Positions 14,692-24,202 of a stretch of DNA of 41,126 bases are shown piece by piece. Origin of the DNA: CAIVAT01 sp964628215 (GTDB taxonomy: Bacteria; Bacteroidota; Bacteroidia; Bacteroidales; FEN-979); assembly GCA_964628215.1 (NCBI GenBank), contig CAZVNF010000016.1:1-41126 (forward strand), in the 5' to 3' direction. A program made the position numbers and the translations under genes. The stretch's first letter is position 1, and every line of letters starts with the position of its first letter. Below the pieces are notes generated by a model that worked only from the letters and a program-made list of their open reading frames with translations, did not search any database and had not been told where the DNA came from.

Positions 14692-16737
14692 ATGAGACAA
14701 ATCTATCCTTTTCTGCTTCTGTTGCTGCTGATAACAGTTAATTCTCATGCCCAGGAGAAGTCCCCGGTAAACCGTCCTGCCCTGCAGCACGAAATGACGC
14801 CGGATGAGTTGCTGCGTAAAAGTGAGATCGGAAGAGGGTTTGTTGAAACAGATCCGCCTGTTGCCCCGGTACGCAACCTGGCCGAGTTCGACCGGATGCA
14901 GGGAGCCCTCGTAAGGTATCCTTTTGGTATCCCCATATCCCTCATCAAAGAGATGGCCGGTGATGTTACCGTTACCACCATAGTGGCTACGGTGGCGCAA
15001 AAAAACACCGTGATCAGTCAGTATGTTTCCAATGGGGTGGATACCAGCCACTGCAATTTTCTCATAGCCCCTTCCGACAGTTACTGGACACGGGATTATG
15101 GTCCCTGGTTTGAGTCGGACAGCTCCGCACAGATCGGTATAGTCGATTTTCCCTACAACCGCCCCCGGCCCAACGATGACGATATTCCAAAGAAAATGGC
15201 AGCGATGCTGGGAATCCCATGGTTCGGGATGAATGTTATTTCTACCGGTGGCGATTATATGACCGATGGGTTCGGGATATCCGCCTCCACCGATCTTGTA
15301 TGGGTTGAAAATCCATCGCAGACACACGCTGAGATCGCCCAGAAAATGAACGATTACCTGGGAATAACCAATTTCCAGGTGGTACCCGATCCGAATATCT
15401 CCTCAACCATCGACCATATCGATTGCTGGGGTAAATTTCTTGCACCCGATAAAATATTGATCCGGAAAACGTTAACATCCGATCCTGAGTACAGTGCGCT
15501 CGAAGCCGCCGCAACATACTGGGGATCGCAAACCTGTTCATTCGGGTACAATTACAAGGTATTCAGGGTCATGACCCCGCAGGATCAGCCCTATACCAAC
15601 TCAGTGATCCTGAACAACAAGGTGCTTGTGCCATTTATGAATTCCTCATGGGACGACAGCGCCAAAGCAGTGTATGAGGCCGCCATGCCCGGATACGAGG
15701 TGATCGGCTTTATCGGGAACCCTTCCACACCCTGGTTATCAACCGATGCCCTGCACTGCCGGGTAATGGGTATTGCCGATGTGGGCCTGCTTCATATCAA
15801 ACATATCCCGGTAACCGGAAACCAGCCATGCGAATCCGACTACCTCATCGATGCTGAGATCATCGCCTCCAGTCAGCAGCCCCTGATCGGTGACTCGCTG
15901 CTGATACACTACCAGGTAAATGGCGGGATTTATAATACCACCCTGATGCTGAATACCACCGCCAGGCATTACCGGGGCTTCATACCCAAACAGGCAGCCG
16001 GAAGTGTCGTAAAATATTACCTCTCCGCTGCCGACCAGTCGGGCCGGCATGCCACAGCCCCGCTTATCGGGGCAGCCGATCCGTATACGTTTCAAACGGT
16101 GTATACCAATTTGACTGCGGTAAAAGATACGCTGTGGTTCCTCACCGGGCAGGATTGCCTGATGGGGAAAATATCCCAGTTGCATAATTACACCGGCAAT
16201 GCACTTAGTCTGAATGCGGTACAGCAAAACGGAATGATACTGCCCTGGTACGTTGACTCCATGTCGGTATCTGTGGTGCCCCATATGGTCAATGCCGGTG
16301 ACAGTGTTGCCATACGCGTTAAAATGCATCTTCCCCTCTATCTGAATTATGCCACCCTGTTTGAAATTGACAGTCTCAGGGTTACCACCGCTTCCGGTAG
16401 TTTTCATGTGATCATCATGGTTAATAAAGACCTTCTTGCATCAGTACCCGGTGAGGCTGGTCAGGCTCTGATAGGGAACAGTTACCCAAACCCCTTCACA
16501 ACAGAAACTTGTATTCCACTGGAAATAAGGAGGCGCGGACATGTTACGCTGGAAATTCTGGATGTCAGGGGCACAAAGATAAAAACCCTGGCCTCGCAGG
16601 TGTTCGAACCCGGAAGTACAACGATCACCTGGGATGGAACAGATGCCAGCGGAAACAATGTTCCTTCCGGAGTATACCAGTACAGTTTTACCGGTGAAAA
16701 TACAGCAATGACGAAAAAGATGATTCTCATTCGTTAA
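14692..16737 (+). CDS. Secreted peptidylarginine deiminase, PPAD-like, with T9SS sorting domain
   Basis: This 681-residue protein has a signal peptide (to about A20) and a deiminase domain of the Porphyromonas-type PAD/agmatine deiminase fold (about 55-385). The P. gingivalis PPAD active-site set can be matched in order: D135 (TRDYGPW), the substrate-carboxylate arginines R157 and R159 (YNRPRPNDD), H242 and D244 (DHIDCWGKFL), N303 (YTNSVILNN) and nucleophile C356 (ALHCRVMG). Plain agmatine deiminases are not expected to carry the RPRP pair or a secretion signal. An Ig-like domain (about 390-460) follows as in PPAD, then further beta-sandwich sequence and a C-terminal type A T9SS module starting GNSYPNPF and ending MTKKMILIR. 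The predicted activity is citrullination of arginines, probably C-terminal ones, on exported or host proteins. It has its own promoter. I am confident of the family; the substrate is inferred. Confidence 0.9.
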   Translation: MRQIYPFLLLLLLITVNSHAQEKSPVNRPALQHEMTPDELLRKSEIGRGFVETDPPVAPVRNLAEFDRMQGALVRYPFGIPISLIKEMAGDVTVTTIVATVAQKNTVISQYVSNGVDTSHCNFLIAPSDSYWTRDYGPWFESDSSAQIGIVDFPYNRPRPNDDDIPKKMAAMLGIPWFGMNVISTGGDYMTDGFGISASTDLVWVENPSQTHAEIAQKMNDYLGITNFQVVPDPNISSTIDHIDCWGKFLAPDKILIRKTLTSDPEYSALEAAATYWGSQTCSFGYNYKVFRVMTPQDQPYTNSVILNNKVLVPFMNSSWDDSAKAVYEAAMPGYEVIGFIGNPSTPWLSTDALHCRVMGIADVGLLHIKHIPVTGNQPCESDYLIDAEIIASSQQPLIGDSLLIHYQVNGGIYNTTLMLNTTARHYRGFIPKQAAGSVVKYYLSAADQSGRHATAPLIGAADPYTFQTVYTNLTAVKDTLWFLTGQDCLMGKISQLHNYTGNALSLNAVQQNGMILPWYVDSMSVSVVPHMVNAGDSVAIRVKMHLPLYLNYATLFEIDSLRVTTASGSFHVIIMVNKDLLASVPGEAGQALIGNSYPNPFTTETCIPLEIRRRGHVTLEILDVRGTKIKTLASQVFEPGSTTITWDGTDASGNNVPSGVYQYSFTGENTAMTKKMILIR

Positions 16738-16782
16738 TGCATGTGATGTAAACAAGTTCAATAAACACTAAAAACAACAATT

Positions 16783-17301
16783 ATGGCAAATGTAAATATA
16801 CTTGCCCCTAAAATATTCAAATGGGAAGGGGGATTTGTAAATGATCCGTTAGACCGGGGAGGCGCAACAAATATGGGTGTAACACTGGCAACCTGGCGCC
16901 AGGTAGGTTACGACAAAGACGGCGACGGGGATATTGATATTGATGATATGCGCAAACTGACCCGGGAGGATGCAACCATTGTTCTGAAAAAGTTCTATTG
17001 GGACCGCTGGAAAGCCGATCAGATCATCAATCAGTCCGTAGCCGACATCCTGGTCGACTGGGTTTGGGCTTCAGGAGTATGGGGAATTAAAATTCCCCAA
17101 AGACTGCTGAAGGTTGATCCGGACGGATCGGTAGGAACCAAAACCATTGAAGCATTAAATGCAGCCGATCAAATGGCATTTCATGCCATGGTTGTGGATG
17201 CCCGAAAAAAGTTCATTGACGATATAATCCAGAGAGATCCTACCCAGGAGCGATTCCGCAAAGGATGGCTGAACCGGCTGATGGATTTTCAGTTCAGTTA
17301 G
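16783..17301 (+). CDS. Glycoside hydrolase family 108 muramidase-like protein
   Basis: This 172-residue protein begins with the GH108 hallmark KWEGGFVNDPLDRGGATNMG, where E15 is the likely catalytic acid. FYWDRWKADQI, an ILVDWVWASG helix and the peptidoglycan-binding-type C-terminal half (VDPDGSVGTKTIEALN) follow. Residues 44-55 (DKDGDGDIDIDD) form an EF-hand-like calcium-loop pattern inserted before the conserved LT.EDA helix. The family hydrolyses peptidoglycan glycan strands and is known from phage endolysins and bacterial relatives. No signal peptide is visible, so export would need another route. It lies 45 nt after the deiminase gene on the same strand, and its end overlaps the end of lysS by 3 nt. 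Confidence 0.87.
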   Translation: MANVNILAPKIFKWEGGFVNDPLDRGGATNMGVTLATWRQVGYDKDGDGDIDIDDMRKLTREDATIVLKKFYWDRWKADQIINQSVADILVDWVWASGVWGIKIPQRLLKVDPDGSVGTKTIEALNAADQMAFHAMVVDARKKFIDDIIQRDPTQERFRKGWLNRLMDFQFS

Positions 17302-18815
17302 CTGCTTCTTTTTTCCGGTCTCATCTGGGGGAAAAACAACACATCCTGGATGGAGGGTGAGTTGGTCATGATCATGGTCAAACGGTCAATTCCGATTCCC
17401 AGTCCGGCGGTGGGAGGCATCCCGAATTCGAGCGCCCGCAGGAAATCTTCATCGAGCACCATCGACTCATCATCGCCGCGTTTTCCGAGTTCAAGTTGTG
17501 ACTCGAACCGTTCACGCTGGTCGATGGGGTCATTCAGCTCGGAAAAGGAGTTGCATAGCTCTTTTCCGTTGCAGATGGCTTCAAAACGCTCGACAAGTCC
17601 CTCTTTGCTGCGGTGTTTTTTGGCAAGCGGCGACATTTCAACCGGGTAATCGGTGATAAAGGTAGGCTGGATCAGGTAAGGTTCGCATTTTTCTCCGAAA
17701 ATCTGGTCAATGATCTTTCCTTTGGCCATGGTACGGTCGATGGGTACATCGAGTTCTTTGGCGATGGTGCCCAGCTCCTCTTCCGATTTGCCATCGATGT
17801 TGATGCCGGTGAAATGCTCAATGGCTTCGAACATGGTAAACCGCTGCCAGGGCCGTTTAAAATCAATGAGGTTTTCGCCCACCTGCACCTGGGTTTTCCC
17901 ATGCAGGTCGAGGGCGATCTTTTCCACCATCTCCTCCACGAGATCCATCATCCACTCATAGTCCTTGTAAGCCACGTAAAGCTCCATCTGGGTGAACTCG
18001 GGGTTGTGAAAACGGTCCATGCCTTCATTACGGAAATCTTTCGAAAATTCGTACACTCCGTCATATCCGCCTACGATCAGCCGTTTCAGGTACAATTCGT
18101 TCGCGATGCGAAGGTACAGGGTCATGTCGAGGGTGTTGTGAAAGGTTTTAAAGGGCCTTGCAGCAGCACCACCGTAAAGGGGTTGTAACACAGGAGTCTC
18201 CACCTCCAGGTACCCTTTGACTGTAAGATAATTGCGCATTGAATTCTGGAGAATGTTACGTTTGACAAACACCTCGCGCACTTCAGGGTTGACAATCATG
18301 TCGACATACCGCTGGCGGTAACGTTGTTCGGGATCGGTGTATGCGTCAAAGACTTCATCCTCCTTCTCTTTTACGATAGGCAGAGGGCGCAGCGATTTGC
18401 TTAAAAGTTTCAGCGATTGAACATGGATGGTGGTTTCGCCCATCTGGGTGATGAACACAAAACCGGTGATCCCGATGATGTCGCCGATATCAAGCAGCTT
18501 TTTAAATACCGTGTTGTATAAGGTTTTATCTTCTCCCGGGCAGATGTCATCCCGTTTCACGTAAAGCTGAATACGACCGCTCTCATCCTGCAATTCCACA
18601 AAGGATGCTGCACCCATGATGCGCCTGCTCATGATTCGTCCTGCAATGCTTGCCTGCTGGTAGAGGGAGGTATCAGCGGGATAATTTTTCTTTATTTCAG
18701 CGGCTTTTACATTTACCTCAAATGTTTCCGGAGGATAGGGATTGATGCCAAGCCGGGTAAGTTCATTCAAAGAATTTCTGCGTATGGTTTCCTGTTCGGT
18801 TAATCCTGTTGTCAT
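17298..18815 (-). CDS. lysS: Lysyl-tRNA synthetase, class II
   Basis: This 505-residue protein has normal family length. An OB-fold anticodon-binding domain (about 55-145) is followed by the class II catalytic core with motif 2 FRNEGMDRFHNPEFTQMELY (261-280) and motif 3 GLGIGIDR (472-479). It charges tRNA-Lys with lysine in the cytoplasm. A -7 element sits 18 bp upstream. The gene converges on the GH108 gene with a 3-nt overlap of stop codons. Confidence 0.98.
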   Translation of the reverse strand: MTTGLTEQETIRRNSLNELTRLGINPYPPETFEVNVKAAEIKKNYPADTSLYQQASIAGRIMSRRIMGAASFVELQDESGRIQLYVKRDDICPGEDKTLYNTVFKKLLDIGDIIGITGFVFITQMGETTIHVQSLKLLSKSLRPLPIVKEKEDEVFDAYTDPEQRYRQRYVDMIVNPEVREVFVKRNILQNSMRNYLTVKGYLEVETPVLQPLYGGAAARPFKTFHNTLDMTLYLRIANELYLKRLIVGGYDGVYEFSKDFRNEGMDRFHNPEFTQMELYVAYKDYEWMMDLVEEMVEKIALDLHGKTQVQVGENLIDFKRPWQRFTMFEAIEHFTGINIDGKSEEELGTIAKELDVPIDRTMAKGKIIDQIFGEKCEPYLIQPTFITDYPVEMSPLAKKHRSKEGLVERFEAICNGKELCNSFSELNDPIDQRERFESQLELGKRGDDESMVLDEDFLRALEFGMPPTAGLGIGIDRLTMIMTNSPSIQDVLFFPQMRPEKRSS

Positions 18816-18832
18816 ATTGCCTTAATTTTTGG

Positions 18833-18840
18833 CAAAGATA
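18833..18840 (-). promoter_or_regulatory. -7 element for lysS
   Basis: On the minus strand this reads TATCTTTG, an exact TAnnTTTG match in the 30-bp gap between recO and lysS. It predicts a leader of about 11 nt. Confidence 0.55.
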
Positions 18841-18845
18841 AGGAT

Positions 18846-19562
18846 TTAGGCCAACACATCATGGAGGATGTGATGCGACTGCAGGGCCCTGAACCCGGGC
18901 AAATGCAATTGGTAATAAAGCAGGATGATTTCAAGCAGCTGATTCCGAGTTTCATGCTTTATATTTAAAGGTATTTCGCATGATTCGAGCAGGTTCGACA
19001 TTAATTTGCTCTTCTCCGGATCAAGATAATGCGGATGACCGGGGATGGATGCCTGGAATAACCCCTCGCGCAGGTTGAAAACCGGAAACCCGGGAGAATA
19101 ATTATTGTTCGGAAGGATCCCGAGGTATTGCATCAACTGTATGGCAAACACAAGGTGATAGGAGGAAACACTCTCTTCCGTTTCGTCAAGGTGAAGGCAG
19201 GTCTGCCACAGAAAACCGAACAGGTCGGGGTTGGCTTCTTCCTCACGAATGGCTTTATAAACCAACTCGTTGATAAACAGGGCAACGGAGCTTTTCCGGA
19301 TATCAAATGGAATGGATTTGAACGGGCAGGCGAGGTGGATCTCTTTCACCGTTTGCAGCGACTGTTTTGGTTTGTGGTAGACCACAAGATCGAGCAGGGT
19401 CAATGGCTGGAAAAGCCCGGGTTTGATTTTTGATTTTGAATTCCTGATACCTTTGACCAGATACGACTGAATGCCGAAATTTTCGGTATAAACTTTTACA
19501 ATAATGCTGGTTTCAGCGTACTTGATGGAATGAATTACAATGCCTTTGGTTGAATGAAGCAT
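18846..19562 (-). CDS. recO: DNA repair protein RecO
   Basis: This 238-residue protein matches RecO in length and order. The N-terminal OB-fold begins STKGIVIHSIKYAETSIIVKVYTENFG, and SYLVKGIRNSKSKIKPGLFQPLTLL follows, which is the family's G.R..KS....LQP pattern. The rest is helical. RecO anneals single strands and helps load RecA with RecR. Its ATG overlaps the stop of the PorZ-like gene (TGATG), so the two are translationally coupled. Confidence 0.92.
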   Translation of the reverse strand: MLHSTKGIVIHSIKYAETSIIVKVYTENFGIQSYLVKGIRNSKSKIKPGLFQPLTLLDLVVYHKPKQSLQTVKEIHLACPFKSIPFDIRKSSVALFINELVYKAIREEEANPDLFGFLWQTCLHLDETEESVSSYHLVFAIQLMQYLGILPNNNYSPGFPVFNLREGLFQASIPGHPHYLDPEKSKLMSNLLESCEIPLNIKHETRNQLLEIILLYYQLHLPGFRALQSHHILHDVLA

Positions 19563-21919
19563 CAGTTGATGATGAGAATTTTGGTGACCACCTTCTCAGC
19601 ACCGGTATCATCTGAAGCAAAAACAAGATACACTCCCGTACGGGCTTTTTTACCGTCGAAATTTTTGCCATCCCACACGATCTGGCCGCCGTAAACGCCG
19701 GTTTGACCGGTTGAGCCGCCGGTGCCCACTGCACCTGCATTGCCCGAAAACACCAGTGTTCCATTGATATCTGTAATCCTGACCTGTGCATTGTTTACAA
19801 GCCCTTTTACGGCAATGTAGCCATCGTAATCTTCCCTGACGGGATTAGGGAAGGCATACACAGTTTCGTTGGTTTCGCCACCGGGTGTGGCAGAGCCCCT
19901 GAACGATATTACCCCTTTGTCGGTGCCGAAAAATACATTTCCGTCAGCGTTGAGTGCGATGCACACGATCCGGTCGGAAAATAACGGGCTGTTTTCAGTG
20001 GTAAAGTGAAAAATCTCTTTTGTTCCGTCAGGAGAAAAGAGGAATACGCCCCCGCGGTCGGTCCCGACCCATTTCTGGTTGGCGCCATCCACTGCGATGG
20101 CCGTTACGGTTTCATTCTCGAGGAGGTATTGAACGTGGCTTCCCTGGGTGACCAGGATCCGCTGGGCATCGAAATTACGGCCACTGAAAACATCCTCCGG
20201 GGAATAAAATACGGCAATCCCTTTTTCTGTCCCAATCCAGATCTCCCCGTTTTTATCCTCAGCCATTGTCAGAACAGTGGTTCCCGGGATATTTCCGCTT
20301 CCCACAGATGAGTTCAGAAGTTTGAACTGGTCATCTGCCGGGTTATCCGGAGTGTGGTTGTCGGTAAATACCAGGATTGAATTGGCGTTCATGGTTCCAT
20401 AGCGCATCTGTATCCATTTCTGGTCGTGGTTGTCCACCAGTATCTGCCCAAGGTCGTTTTCGATCGGGATGATAAATCCTGTCCAGGTGTCCCCCTTTCT
20501 CATGGAAATGCATTGGTTATTGTAAGAGGTAACCACCCACAGATTGCCTTCGTTATCGTAGTCAACTCCGCCTACCCGGATAGTGGCAGTATCCTGCCCG
20601 GAATAGTTCCGCAGGGTGCTGTTGCCATAGGTAAACCGCCTGATGGCTGAATCGTTGAGTATTTCGAGCAGGCCCTTTCCGTAGGTTCCTGCGAAAATGT
20701 GCCGGCTGTTGGCCGGATCCACTGCAATGGTCACAATGTCATGTGTTTGATTCATCAGGGGATTGTTGTACCCTCCCATATTTTTCCAGTCGGAATTGTT
20801 GAAATGATACACCTCCGGCTTGGTGTAAATGGGTGCATAGGTGCTGTTTCTTCCTCCCGGTGCAATGTAGAGGTCGTTGGCGCTGCTTGCCATGCTGAAT
20901 GCAAGCGACGTTGAGGGACCACTGAGGATAACATGGTTCACCGCACTGTATGTCGGATTAAAACTCAGCAAACCCGTGTAGGATTCACCCACCCACATTA
21001 TCCCGTCACTGTCGGCAATGCCGTACAACGGGTACTGTACGTTCGGAATATTTGAAAACAGGTCGAGGCTGGTGTCGAACACTTTCACGAAATAGTCGTA
21101 GGTAACCACCAGGTATTTATCATTTGCCGCAAGATGCAGAACAGGATTGTATTCATCCCGTTGCCACCGGGTCCATGTATTGCCTGAATATGAATAGAGC
21201 GTATCTGTGATGGAGTTGACCGCGTTTTTATTGACGAAAATTTTTCCTGAAAACCAGGCAATTGTATTATAAGTGGCCGTGGAATCCATCCGTTTGTCTT
21301 TGTGCCATGATGCATAATTTGCCAGGTTGGGATCATTGAATCTGGCTTTGTAAATGCCTTTTTCGGTGGCGGCAAACAGGGTGTCCTGGTCGTTTTTGGT
21401 AAGGGCAAGTACGTTCACCTGGCTTCCGTTGTTGCCAATGTAGTAGGTGTCGCGGATTTCTTCCTTGTTGATGTCAAGAACCACAATGCCAAATCCACAC
21501 GACAGATAGGCATCCTTTCCGGCGAAATAGATGTTGTTGATTGTTTTATTCCCGAGAATGGGTTTGCGTTTGATATCGGAAATGTTGATGATTACATTGT
21601 CTTTGATCAGGTCAATGTTTGCATTGGTGTAAGCAATCAACAGGGTTTTATACTCCTTGTTGTAATTGATGCTGCTGATTCCTATGTCGGACAAACCCGT
21701 AATTTTGGTGATTCGCACCACACTGTTGTCCTCTTTGTCAAAATAAAACACGGCATAGGGAGTCGAGGCATAAATTCGGGTACCTGCATCCGTCACGGAG
21801 TTGACAAGGGTATACGGCAGGGCATCACTCCACTCTCCGATGGGAACCTGCTGGGCAACAACCTGGTTAAATCCTGAATAAAGGAATAAACAAAAGAGTA
21901 AAAATCGAAAAATTTTCAT
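19562..21919 (-). CDS. porZ: PorZ-like T9SS component: beta-propeller protein with C-terminal sorting-type domain
   Basis: This 785-residue protein has a signal peptide (cleavage near VVAQ) followed by PIGEWSDALPYTLVNSVTDA, the start I associate with PorZ. Repeated propeller blades follow, each with patterns such as LWVVTSYNNQ, KWIQMRYG, EIWIGTEKGIAVF, KWVGTDRGGVFLF and VFFGTDKGVISF (two-component-regulator-propeller type). The C-terminal module (about 690-785, VYAFPNPVREDYDGY to VVTKILIIN) resembles a type A T9SS domain. PorZ is a surface component of the T9SS attachment complex and works with the PorU sortase. The C-terminal region includes a Gly/Thr-rich insert (GAVGTGGSTGQTGVYGG). It is followed by recO with a 1-nt overlap. 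Confidence 0.85.
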   Translation of the reverse strand: MKIFRFLLFCLFLYSGFNQVVAQQVPIGEWSDALPYTLVNSVTDAGTRIYASTPYAVFYFDKEDNSVVRITKITGLSDIGISSINYNKEYKTLLIAYTNANIDLIKDNVIINISDIKRKPILGNKTINNIYFAGKDAYLSCGFGIVVLDINKEEIRDTYYIGNNGSQVNVLALTKNDQDTLFAATEKGIYKARFNDPNLANYASWHKDKRMDSTATYNTIAWFSGKIFVNKNAVNSITDTLYSYSGNTWTRWQRDEYNPVLHLAANDKYLVVTYDYFVKVFDTSLDLFSNIPNVQYPLYGIADSDGIMWVGESYTGLLSFNPTYSAVNHVILSGPSTSLAFSMASSANDLYIAPGGRNSTYAPIYTKPEVYHFNNSDWKNMGGYNNPLMNQTHDIVTIAVDPANSRHIFAGTYGKGLLEILNDSAIRRFTYGNSTLRNYSGQDTATIRVGGVDYDNEGNLWVVTSYNNQCISMRKGDTWTGFIIPIENDLGQILVDNHDQKWIQMRYGTMNANSILVFTDNHTPDNPADDQFKLLNSSVGSGNIPGTTVLTMAEDKNGEIWIGTEKGIAVFYSPEDVFSGRNFDAQRILVTQGSHVQYLLENETVTAIAVDGANQKWVGTDRGGVFLFSPDGTKEIFHFTTENSPLFSDRIVCIALNADGNVFFGTDKGVISFRGSATPGGETNETVYAFPNPVREDYDGYIAVKGLVNNAQVRITDINGTLVFSGNAGAVGTGGSTGQTGVYGGQIVWDGKNFDGKKARTGVYLVFASDDTGAEKVVTKILIIN

Positions 21920-21985
21920 GATGACCGGTTTCAGGAATGAACAATAGGAATATTCAAAGAACTGATTTTTTAAGAAATTATTGCA

Positions 21986-22003
21986 GAAAACCGACGGGTT
22001 TTC
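21986..22003 (-). terminator. Possible hairpin at the end of cysN
   Basis: GGTTTTC (21997-22003) pairs with GAAAACC (21986-21992) across a 4-nt loop and overlaps the cysN stop codon. No clean U-tract follows on the minus strand, so termination is uncertain. Confidence 0.25.
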
Positions 22004-23282
22004 ATACGATCATTCCTGCAGCAACTGTTTCGTTGGTGCTTTCATCGATCAGGATGAGGCTCCCGGTAATGCGGTTTGTCGTGTAGGGATCGAAGAATAA
22101 TGGTTTGGTCGTACGCAGCCTGATGAGAGCGATATCGTTCATTTTAACGGTTTTATTCTCCGCAACCTTTTCCAATGTGCTGATATTTAACACATAGTCA
22201 ACATCCTGAATGATGCATTTAACATCTTTTGTAGTATGTTTGAGCGCATATTTCCCGTTTATCTGCAGGGGTTTGGGATTCATCCAGCAGATCATTGTGG
22301 TGATGTCGCAACTTTGATGGAGAATGGCTCCGGTACCGGCAATCATATCGCCACGGCTAAGGTCAACATCATCTTTCAGGGTAAGCGTAACCGACATGGG
22401 AGGGTGGGCTTCCGTGAGCGGGCCTGTGAGGGTGTCGACCGTGGCAACTTCACTTTCAATACCCGATGGAAGGACTCTGATTTTATCTCCCGGATGAAAG
22501 AATCCTCCGGCCACTCTGCCCGCGTAACCGCGGTAGTCATGAAATTCATCCGATTCCGGCCTGATCACATATTGCACCGGAAACCGCTGATTTTCCAGGT
22601 CATGGTCCTGGCTGATGGGGATGGTTTCAAGGTGGTGCAGCAGTGTGCCCCCGTCGTACCAGGGCATGTTTTCGGAAGGTTTCACCACATTGTCGCCTTT
22701 GAGGGCGCTAATGGGAATAAACCGCATGTCCTGGCCGGGAAAAATCTGGCTTGCAAAAGCCTGAAAATTGTTTTTGATTGAATTGTAAACCTCTTCCCCA
22801 AAATCCATCAGGTCCATTTTATTGATGCAAACAATGATGTGGGGGATGCCAAGAAGGGAAGCAATAAAAGTATGGCGGTGGGTTTGTTCAATAACCCCGT
22901 TTCTTGCATCAATCAGCACGATGGCGGCATTTGCGGTAGAGGCACCTGTAACCATGTTGCGGGTGTACTGAATATGCCCGGGGGTATCTGCAATGATAAA
23001 TTTGCGGTTTGGAGTGGCAAAATACCGGTATGCCACATCAATGGTAATGCCTTGTTCCCTTTCGGCGCGCAATCCGTCAGTAAACAGAGCCAGGTTGATA
23101 TGTTCGCTCCCTTTCTGAACGCTGGCACGCTTTACCGCATCCAGCTGGTCTTCAAAAATAGATTTACTGTCGTATAACAACCGCCCGATCAGGGTGCTTT
23201 TCCCATCGTCAACACTTCCTGCGGTGGTAAACCGCAGCAGTTCCATATCAAGATATGCTTTAGAAGAAAATGTCCGTTCCAT
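22002..23282 (-). CDS. cysN: Sulfate adenylyltransferase subunit 1 (GTPase subunit)
   Basis: This 426-residue translation-factor-like GTPase has G1 GSVDDGKST (22-30), G3 ADTPGH and G4 NKMD, followed by two beta-barrel domains. Its GTP hydrolysis drives the CysD reaction (ATP + sulfate to APS + PPi). There is no fused APS kinase domain, and no cysC is present in the window. The start shares one base with the cysD stop (TAATG), so the two subunits are coupled. Confidence 0.95.
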   Translation of the reverse strand: MERTFSSKAYLDMELLRFTTAGSVDDGKSTLIGRLLYDSKSIFEDQLDAVKRASVQKGSEHINLALFTDGLRAEREQGITIDVAYRYFATPNRKFIIADTPGHIQYTRNMVTGASTANAAIVLIDARNGVIEQTHRHTFIASLLGIPHIIVCINKMDLMDFGEEVYNSIKNNFQAFASQIFPGQDMRFIPISALKGDNVVKPSENMPWYDGGTLLHHLETIPISQDHDLENQRFPVQYVIRPESDEFHDYRGYAGRVAGGFFHPGDKIRVLPSGIESEVATVDTLTGPLTEAHPPMSVTLTLKDDVDLSRGDMIAGTGAILHQSCDITTMICWMNPKPLQINGKYALKHTTKDVKCIIQDVDYVLNISTLEKVAENKTVKMNDIALIRLRTTKPLFFDPYTTNRITGSLILIDESTNETVAAGMIV

Positions 23283-24187
23283 TAAAAATAGCCCTCCTTT
23301 TTACGGTCTTCCATGGCTGCTTCCGACCGTTTGTCATCATACCGGCCACCTCGTTCGGTAACGCGTGTGGCGGCAATTTCCTGAATAATATCTTCTACTG
23401 TATCTGCAGTCGACAGGGTAAGCCCGGTGCACGAGATATCCCCGACCGTACGGCAGCGGACCCTCCGGTGTTCCACCTTCTCCGTTGGTTTCATTTCCAT
23501 GAATGGCGCTGCGGCCAGCCATACGCCATCGCGGTAAAACACATCCCGCTCATGGGTGAAATAGATGCTCGGAAGGTCAATGTTTTCTGAAAGGATGTAT
23601 TGCCACACATCCATTTCTGTCCAGTTGCTGATCGGGAAAACCCTGAAATGTTCCCCCATCCTTTTTTTCCCGTTGAAAATATACCATAATTCCGGTCGCT
23701 GGTTTTTGGGATCCCATTGCCCGAATTCATCCCGGTGGGAAAAGAAACGTTCTTTTGCCCGGGCCTTTTCTTCATCCCGCCTGGCACCCCCGATGGCTGC
23801 ATCGAATTTGTGGGCTTCTATGGCATCCAGCAGGGTAACCGTTTGCAAAACATTACGGCTGGCATTGATCCCTTTCTCTTCCACAGCCCTGCCATGATCG
23901 ATAGATTCCTGTACGGAACCCACAAGCAGCCTGGCGTTCACAGAAAGGGCCATCCGGTCCCTGAATTCAATGGTTTCGGCAAAATTGTGCCCGGTGTCAA
24001 TATGCAGCAATGGAAATGGAATCCTCGCCGGATAAAAGGCTTTGCGTGAAAGATGAACCAGTACAATGGAGTCTTTTCCGCCGGAAAAGAGCAATACCGG
24101 ACGCTCAAATTGCGCGGCCACTTCCCGCAATACATAAATTGCTTCAGACTCCAGTTCTTTCAGGTGAGTCAAATGATAATTGCCCAT
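23282..24187 (-). CDS. cysD: Sulfate adenylyltransferase subunit 2
   Basis: This 301-residue protein has an N-terminal PP-loop ATPase motif SGGKDS (35-40) and the family sequences FPLLHIDTGHNF, GGARRDEEKARAKER, FPISNWTEMDVW and RCRTVGDISCTG. It catalyses the adenylyl transfer forming APS together with CysN. It starts 15 nt after the stop of the polysaccharide tyrosine autokinase and is in the same orientation, so sulfate activation may be co-expressed with polysaccharide export. Confidence 0.96.
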   Translation of the reverse strand: MGNYHLTHLKELESEAIYVLREVAAQFERPVLLFSGGKDSIVLVHLSRKAFYPARIPFPLLHIDTGHNFAETIEFRDRMALSVNARLLVGSVQESIDHGRAVEEKGINASRNVLQTVTLLDAIEAHKFDAAIGGARRDEEKARAKERFFSHRDEFGQWDPKNQRPELWYIFNGKKRMGEHFRVFPISNWTEMDVWQYILSENIDLPSIYFTHERDVFYRDGVWLAAAPFMEMKPTEKVEHRRVRCRTVGDISCTGLTLSTADTVEDIIQEIAATRVTERGGRYDDKRSEAAMEDRKKEGYF

Positions 24188-24202
24188 CGTCCTTTTTACC
24201 TC

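Noticed and set aside
14683..15327. Long open frame on the minus strand opposite the deiminase gene
   Set aside because: It overlaps fully a strongly supported gene, and its protein shows no family pattern. The same holds for other long antisense frames such as 15739-16407, 29756-30322 and 34163-34702.
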